From positions 683,357-747,356 of the forward strand of contig NW_022985188.1 of assembly GCF_010093535.1 (NCBI RefSeq): a stretch of DNA of 64,000 nucleotides, given 5' to 3'. A model generated the notes under the pieces. It did not search any database. It saw nothing but the letters and a program-made list of their open reading frames with translations, and was not told the DNA's origin. This document shows, piece after piece, positions 57,501-64,000 of this stretch (position 1 is the first letter of the stretch; every line of letters starts with the position of its first letter). The stretch is from Lindgomyces ingoldianus. Its lineage: Eukaryota > Ascomycota > Dothideomycetes > Pleosporales > Lindgomycetaceae. The translations under genes were made by a program, and so were the position numbers.

Positions 57501-58349
57501 ACAAGATAGCTAGGCTAGCTAACAGAAAGAACCTGCAGCACACTACACCTATAAGTAGGATTAAACTTATGCTGCAATCTAGTTTTGCAACCCTATTAAA
57601 AGTAAATTAATATTAGCAGAAGATTAGATCTCTGCTCTTTGCAGCAGTTACTATAAGACTAGACATTGCCTTTGCTACATCACGCCTTGCACGGTTTCTT
57701 ACAAATCCCGCATCTGACTATTAGGATGCAGCTGATTGAGTCATCCTGTACCTACATGCGACACGGACGTACGCACTCTAATTAGGAGGAGAAGACTACC
57801 TTGTAGTAGCAAGCAATGCGTTATTTGTAGATAATACACTAGATAGGAAGAGCTCTTAGAGCTACATTATTTAACTATTTAGCAGATAGATTGCATAGTA
57901 AGCAAATAAACAAGATATAGTCACAACATTAACAACAGAAGCAGAATTACTTGCACTGTTCTAAGTTGCTAAGGAAGCTATGTTTACAAGAATGCTTCTT
58001 AACAAACTGTAGGTTAAGCTGCCTAATTTAACTATTATAATCTAGTGCAACAACAAGCAGACAATCTAACTAGTAAACAAAGAGATATCTTAACTTTAAA
58101 CTAAGCTCCAACATGTTAACATCTATAACCACTAGCTCTAACAGGAAGTCTCTTAACAAATAATTAAGGTTGTCCATGTCCCCTCTAGCAAGATGCTTGC
58201 GGACAGACTCACTAAAGCGCTTCTAGTCAGCAAATGGCTAAGCTTTCTTTAGCAAATTCAGCTAGTTGACGTCAGGGAGAGGATAGTCAGTTAGGAAGCG
58301 GATATAGAAGAGATTAAAGCAAGAATGGAAGCCCTGGAAGCATACTAAG
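54600..58349 (+). pseudogene. Degraded Copia gag-pol polyprotein
   Basis: Reading through RIP-type stops: a zinc-knuckle-like CPTC block near 54620; the gag-pre-integrase RLGHSRLATL at about 55388-55420; and reverse transcriptase at about 56900-57440 with the catalytic site as YVDNLII (57317-57337), one aspartate changed to asparagine. RNase H follows with LTTEAELLAL at about 57925-57955, and a C-terminal VPSSKMLADRLTKAL at about 58170-58220. The stop at 58347 precedes the 3' LTR. Not functional. Confidence 0.82.
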
Positions 58350-58397
58350 GTTGCGCAATTGGGAACCAGCTTGAAGCATGTCCAAGCTGAGGGGGTG

Positions 58398-58721
58398 TGT
58401 CAGATTTGCGCACCTACTGTCAAGACAGGAGGAACGCTTGACGAAAGCTGCTACATAGTACNNNNNNNNNNNNNNNTTGCAGCATGTTGCAGCAGTTTGC
58501 AGCAAATTGCAGAAAATTGCAGCATTTTGCAAGCTGGTCGCGCATAGGGCAAGTGCGCGAGGGACTCGGATCGGCAAAACAAAAAGCCGAGCAACACGAG
58601 TAGAGCAGAAAAAGGATCGAAAAATGAACACAATTAAATACAATCAATCAATCATCCCATACATCATATCCAAACCCATCATTCATCTCAGGAAGCCTAG
58701 AAACAGTGCTTCAATCTGACA
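58398..58721 (+). repeat. 3' LTR of the Copia element, with assembly gap
   Basis: 324 bp as assembled. The 245 bp after the gap equals the matching 5' LTR segment in length and differs at about seven C/T sites only. Confidence 0.88.
58462..58476. other. Assembly gap (15 N)
   Basis: Fifteen undetermined bases inside the TTGCAGC tandem tract of the 3' LTR. The equivalent 5' LTR interval (53295-53367) is 73 bases, so the gap is probably undersized. Proteins predicted across it are artefacts. Confidence 0.95.
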
Positions 58722-60379
58722 ATAGTGTTCTTATAAGTAACTTATAAAGACCTAAATAAAAAGTTAACAGCCTTAAGTTGCCTAAACACCTTATAAAAAA
58801 ATAAAAAAAAGCTTTACTTTACACTTTACTAAGTTCTGCTAACTTGCATTTAATATAGGCTTAAATAAGATAGGTCTAATTACAGCTTTATATAACTCCC
58901 TCTTAACTAAACTGTAACGCGCTATAGTAGGAGAACCCCTTCTAAACAACCTTAACGCGTACGCAAACCTAATTGCTACCTATAATAATAACATAAGGTT
59001 CCTCCTTGTACAAGCCCTAATACGCCCCTAAACTAGCGTAGTTGCAAATAAAAACTTTAATGTAATAAAAATTAATTTAAATTATGCTCTAGTTAGTTCT
59101 AAAAAGTGTAAAGATTATAAAAAAAAAAGTTAATACTTTAAGTGTAGTAAGTATAGTTATATTTTCTAAAACTACTTTATTTCTTTTTTTTTAAGTCTGC
59201 GCAAGTAGTGCTGCTAGCACTTATTAAAAATTTTTACTATTTTAATTTTATTTCTGTAAGAGCTCTAACTTGTATTTAAGCTCTAATCCCCTTTACTACT
59301 CTTAACATAGCTGTAGCTATAGCAGTAAGAGCCTGCAAAAAGGCTTGTCTTAGGGTTAAGTTGCCCCTTAGGACTAATTTAACACTAGATCTCTGCTAAC
59401 TTATAGGCTAAGTCCTTTACTAATAACTAGAAGTACTAAGTTAATATTTTTATATGTTTATAATAAAAAACTATATTAGCCTTAATATAAGCTCTTATTA
59501 ACTTAGAAGTAAATAGTATAGGTTACATTAATAAAAAACTAGCGTGTAAACTAAATCTCTAATTAATACTACTTACCTAAATAATTTACTTAACTAGATT
59601 TAATAAAAAATAACTTAAAAAAGGTTTTATCTCTTGTACTATAACTATTATAATTACCTACTAACACTATAAAGAGCAGATTAAGCTTTATGTAATAAAT
59701 ATAAAATGTTATAACTTAATTCTAGAATAACTATAGCTATATTAGCATAAGGTTGCCTTTAATTACTAAAAGTAAGTTCTAAACTTTAACTCTTTCTAAT
59801 GCTAAGATGTATACTTATGCTTACACCTAAACAACACTTAAATAGCACTTAATATAGAAGGTCTCTAGACCTACTTTTTAATAACCTAAAAAAGAACTAC
59901 CTAAGTAAGGCTAACAAGCTAGGCCTTTTACTAAAATAGGCTATGTAAAATAATTTAATAACTACTTAAACTTAAAAAAAAAAAGCTTTTAAAAAACTTT
60001 TACTTACCTAATTTAAACATAAACTAGGACTTACACAGCAGATAGACATCTACTACATAGAACCTACCCTATTTGTAACCCTAGCTTAACAACTAGATTA
60101 TAAAATCTACATAGTTATAATTTCTAATATAGACTAAGCTTTAGCTCTTTAAAAACATACTAACTTAAAGATAATAGTCTTTTAAGACTACTATAACTTG
60201 TTATATATCTTTTTTTAAGATAAGTCTAATAAGCTTTTAATATAATGTCTATATAATTACTAAATAACTTTTAAGCCTAGTAAACAACCTAGTTATAGGC
60301 TACTATATAGGATGTTGCTAAATAAATTAAAAGTGCTCTAAAAATACTTTAATAAGAACCTAAAAAAAGAGTTTATTTA

Positions 60380-63100
60380 AGCTAGCTTCTTACTAGTAGT
60401 GTTACTTATACTATTTATAAAGAAACTTAGAGGTAGGCTTTAATTCTATGTTAACTACTAAGGACTAAATGCTATTACTATTAAAAACTAATACTTAATT
60501 TCTTTTTTATAAAAAACTCTAAGCTAACTAAGTAAAGTAAAGTATTTTATAAAGTTAGATATTATTACTGCCTTTAATAAGCTAAAGATAGTAAAGAGTA
60601 ATAAGTAGCTAACAGCGTTTTAGACCTAATATAGACTATTTAAGTACCTAGTAATGCCCTTTAGCTTAGCTAACACACTTAGTACTTTTTAATATTTTAT
60701 AAACAACTTACTCTAACCCTACCTAGACATGTTCTGCACTACATATATTAATAATATTCTAATCTATAGTAATAGCCTTTTAGAGCACAAACAGCATGTA
60801 CGCCTAGTGCTAAAGGCTATAGAAGAAGCAGGTCTATAACTTAATGTAGACAAATGTAAGTTCTACTAATTAAAGGTTATATATTTAAAATATATAATCT
60901 TTATAAATAGTATCTAAATAGACCTTATTAAAGTTTAGACTGTGCTAGATTAGTAATACTTAAAAGATATAAAAAATGTTTAAGCTTTTATAAAATTTAC
61001 TAACTTTTACTAATAATTTATTAACAACTTTTTATAGCTAGTAAGCCTTATAATTATACTTACTAAAAAAGGGGTTTAATTTAACTTTAACTTAAATTAC
61101 TAATAGTTTTTTAACTAGCTAAAAAAAGCCTTTACTAAAGCTTTAATACTCTACTACTTTAACTTTAAACTACTAATACTTGTAAAAGCTAATGCCTTAG
61201 ACTACATAGTAGTAGGAGTTCTCTTCTAGACTAAGCTAGACAGGACTATTAGGCCTATTATATACTTCTTAAAAAGAATAAGTCTTGTAAAAGGTAATTA
61301 TAAGATCTATAATAAGAAATTGCTTACTATAGTATACTACTTTAAATAATAGCAACCTAAACTAGAAAGTGCAGCGCATCTAATATAGGTTCTATTTAAC
61401 TATAAGAACTTATAGTACTTTGCAACTATAAAATAACTTAGCTACTAACAAGCCTGTTAGTCTAAATACTTATTTTATTTTAATTTTAAGATTACTTATT
61501 ATTCTAGTTAAAATAAAGGGAAACTAGATGCCTTTATAAGGTAATTCTAAGACATCTTTACTTAAGAAAAAGTGTAAAAAGCTTAACACTAAACTTTACT
61601 TTAACTTAAGCTATTTTTAGACCTTAACTTAAACAAAATAAATTAGATAATTAATTAAATTATTACTAATAAGTATTTAAATAATAAATTTATCTAAGAA
61701 ACCTTAGACCTGCTTTAAAATAGCGCTAGTTAGTTAAAAAAGGTAACACTAGCTAACTATAAAAACTAAAATAGTAAGCTATATTACTATAACTAACTTA
61801 TAATCTTTAATTCTAATAAACTAAGAATTAAACTACTCTAAATTATACATAACTTGCCTGTTAGAGGACACTTAGGCAGAGGAAAGACTCTTAACCTACT
61901 ATAGAGAGAGTACTACTAGCCCTGCATGTTCTATACTGTACGCTAATACATATTATGTTGCTATACTTACTGTAAAGTAAAGGCCTTTTAAAAAAGGTAT
62001 AATAGCCTACTTAAACTACTTCTAATCTCTAAATAAGCTTAGAAAAATATATTTATTAATTTTATTATAAACCTACTTTTATTTAAAGAGTATATAAATA
62101 TTATAGTAGTTATTAATTACTTAACTAAGTATTAACACTTAATACTATGTTCCTCTAGAACTGCCTCTAATATAGCCTAGTTATTCTACTAATACATATA
62201 AGTTTACTATAGCCTACCTAACATAATTATATTAGATAGAGGTACACAGTTTATCTTAGCCTTTTAGGACAAACTCTGTAAATAGCTCTAAATTATCTCC
62301 TATCTATTTATAGCTTTTTACCTAGAGACTAATAGCTAGACTAAGAACATAAACACTATAATAAAATAAGTTCTATAAGTGTACACAAACTACTAGTAGG
62401 ACAACTAGGTAAAATAGTTAGCTATAGCATAGTTTAAAGCTAATAACATAACATCTAAATTAACATAAGTATTCTTATTCTTAGTAAACTATAGATACTA
62501 CTTCTAAATAGAATTTAAACTACTTATAAATACCTTCTAACTAACTTATTAATTTATATAAGTAATAAATGTAAATAGACTTATTAATAAGATTTAAAAT
62601 ATATCTAAATATGTTTATAAAAAGCTTATATAGGCTTAAGCTCTTTAATAAGAGTACATAAACTAATTTTAAACCTCTGCCCCTGCGTATGCAGCTGGCA
62701 AAAAGGTCTAGCTAGACGCTAGAAATATTTAAATAAACTAATAATTAAAAAAACTTAATTAGAAAAACCTTAGCCCCTTTATAGTAGCTTATATAGTCTT
62801 ATTGCACGCTTACTAATTAATTCTACCTAACAGCATAAAGATACACCCTGTGTTCCACGTATTATTGCTGCGCTAAGTAGCCTTTAAATCTAACTATCTA
62901 CCTAGACAGCTAAACCTGCTACTTAAACTTATTATTATAAATAATAAACTAAAATATGTTATAGAAGACGTTAAATAGATCTAGTTTAATAAAAAAAAAC
63001 ATATCTATAAATACTTTATAAAATAGACTAGATATAATAAACTGTTGTAGGAACCTGTAGAAGCTCTATAAAAGAACTCTATAGTAACTTAATTCTATGC
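60380..63100 (+). pseudogene. Degraded gypsy pol of chromovirus copy 2
   Basis: Same domain series as copy 1. RT catalytic site as YINNILIYS (about 60746-60772), RNase H about 61180-61340, integrase zinc region about 61860-61990, LDRGTQF about 62230-62255, chromodomain-like region about 62945-63070. Stops at Q/W positions throughout. Confidence 0.8.
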
Positions 63101-63198
63101 CTAATACCTATTTAAACTAAACCTGTACCCTAATAAAAACAACCTAATGCTAGAACTACTAATGTAAAGGATTCCCTTCCTAATAAGGGGGGGGGTAC

Positions 63199-63516
63199 TG
63201 TTACAGTATCCTCTCTAGATCCTAGACATAACTGTATTAGACATGTACTAGAGTATTATTAGTGCACGTCTAACATAAACATAACATAACATAGACATAA
63301 ACTTAAGCATAAACTACTTTAACACTAACTAAACTTAAAACAGGCTTAATTTATACCTAAAGCGCTTAGACTTCTAAGCTAAGTATTTAATTACTAATTT
63401 CTTTCTAAACCTTCCTGTTCCTCACACAATGTCTTGTACCTACTATGATACCTCACGTAGTAATTAAACTAGACCTCCGTGAAGCTCTATAACCTTACTT
63501 GTGCACAATCGTGACA
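63199..63516 (+). repeat. 3' LTR of chromovirus copy 2
   Basis: Begins TGTTACAGTATCCTCT and ends CGTGACA, followed by the duplicated CTAGC. Confidence 0.85.
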
Positions 63517-63776
63517 CTAGCTTTAAATTACTATAAGATTTTTATAAAAAGCTTTTTTATAGTTATACTTACACTTAAACTTTACTTTAAGCTTTAAGTA
63601 ATGCTTAATAAATATATTAGGCTAGTTTATGCTAATATAGCTTATATTATGCTTAGCACGCAAAGAATTAGCTATATTAGCTATAGCTGCTAGCTAGAGG
63701 GGAAATCCTTACACATCTAGCTTAAGTATGTGCTAAATAATTACCTACTTTTTATTATTATCTAGCTTTTATAAGT

Positions 63777-64000
63777 TAACGTACTTTATAGACGAGTTGC
63801 TTACACACCTAAGTTACTTACTTTTGCTAAGACTCTACTACACTACTTTTCTTACACTAATGTATTCTTAATAACACTACTTAAACATGTTAAAGAAACA
63901 TTAAATATAGCTTACGCTTTAGGCTTTTAAATAAAACGCAACACTTTTTAACTAACACGCTGCAGCTATCTACAGAGTCTTTTAAAAGATAATAAGTAAC
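63777..64000 (+). mobile_element. Fot1/Pot2-like transposon, copy 5, inverted, runs off the window
   Basis: Begins TAACGTACTTTATAGACG, the right-hand end of copies 1 and 2 in reverse. It is inserted in the right part of copy 4 at TTA. From the ATG at 63860 the plus frame gives a helix-turn-helix start (HAAAIYR) with stops where Q/W is expected. This matches the N-terminal Psq/CENP-B-like DNA-binding region of Fot1/pogo transposases. It gives the transposase orientation for the whole family. Confidence 0.7.

Larger units (their letters stand above)
53231..58721 (+). mobile_element. Copia LTR retrotransposon inserted in chromovirus copy 2
   Basis: LTRs at 53231-53612 and 58398-58721 (the latter with an assembly gap), TGTCAG...CTGACA ends, perfect duplication ATAGT (53226-53230 and 58722-58726). 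A half-tRNA-type primer site follows the 5' LTR, and the tract GCTGAGGGGGTG precedes the 3' LTR. Domain order gag, integrase, RT, RNase H is the Copia order. LTRs and the gag start are little mutated; pol is heavily RIP-mutated. This is the youngest full-length element in the nest. Confidence 0.9.
52355..63516 (+). mobile_element. Ty3/gypsy chromovirus, copy 2 (split by Copia)
   Basis: 318 bp LTRs at 52355-52672 and 63199-63516, with perfect duplication CTAGC (52350-52354 and 63517-63521). Net length without the nested Copia and its duplication is 5666 bp, one base from copy 1. The purine tract AAGGGGGGGGG precedes the 3' LTR. Confidence 0.88.
51011..63776 (-). mobile_element. Fot1/Pot2-like TIR transposon, copy 4, host of a three-level nest
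   Basis: The left end at 51011 matches 150 and 6625, and the interior matches to 52354, where the chromovirus enters. The element resumes at 63522 and is broken at 63777 by another copy. Net length to the break is about 1.6 kb, so about 0.27 kb of its right end should lie beyond the window. Confidence 0.75.

Noticed and set aside
58314..58719. Predicted proteins across the N run
   Set aside because: They are translations of the Copia LTR through an assembly gap.

Overview
The window looks like genomic DNA of a filamentous ascomycete (Pezizomycotina). Genes have short 50-64 bp GT-AG introns and fungal-only families are present (a CFEM/GPI protein, HSPA12-type Hsp70-like, CFD1). About 47 kb is transposon DNA that is extremely TA-rich and CpA/TpG-poor, with stop codons where CAA, CAG or TGG would be expected. 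This is the signature of repeat-induced point mutation (RIP). I cannot name the species.

Layout. 1-27.3 kb is an AT-rich block: Fot1/Pot2-like TIR transposons (about 1.87 kb net each) split by a Copia element (1545-5647) and a Ty3/gypsy chromovirus (8015-13679). A cluster of solo LTRs follows, then about 10 kb of degraded DNA. That stretch holds a minus-strand Helitron (Rep/Pif1-type helicase, about 21.4-25.7 kb) and a plus-strand remnant with a DUF3716-like zinc motif. 27.3-41.6 kb is a gene-bearing island: CFD1, a broken TfdA-like dioxygenase, an 8-exon Hsp70-like gene with one apparent frameshift, a coiled-coil protein, a polytopic membrane protein and a CFEM/GPI-anchored protein. 41.6-45.25 kb is AT-rich with LTR and DDE transposon remnants. 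45.25-49.5 kb is a decaying gene island: a minisatellite, two interrupted fungal-specific genes and an alpha/beta-hydrolase gene with seven stops and no frameshift. 49.5-64 kb is AT-rich and holds a three-level nest: Fot1-like (51011-) containing a chromovirus (52355-63516), which contains a Copia element (53231-58721). A fourth Fot1-like copy enters, inverted, at 63777.

The intact genes do not form an obvious pathway. The window is best read as a housekeeping island squeezed between RIP-inactivated repeats, with gene decay in the smaller island. Most element boundaries are supported by target-site duplications readable directly in the sequence, which fixes the order of insertion.
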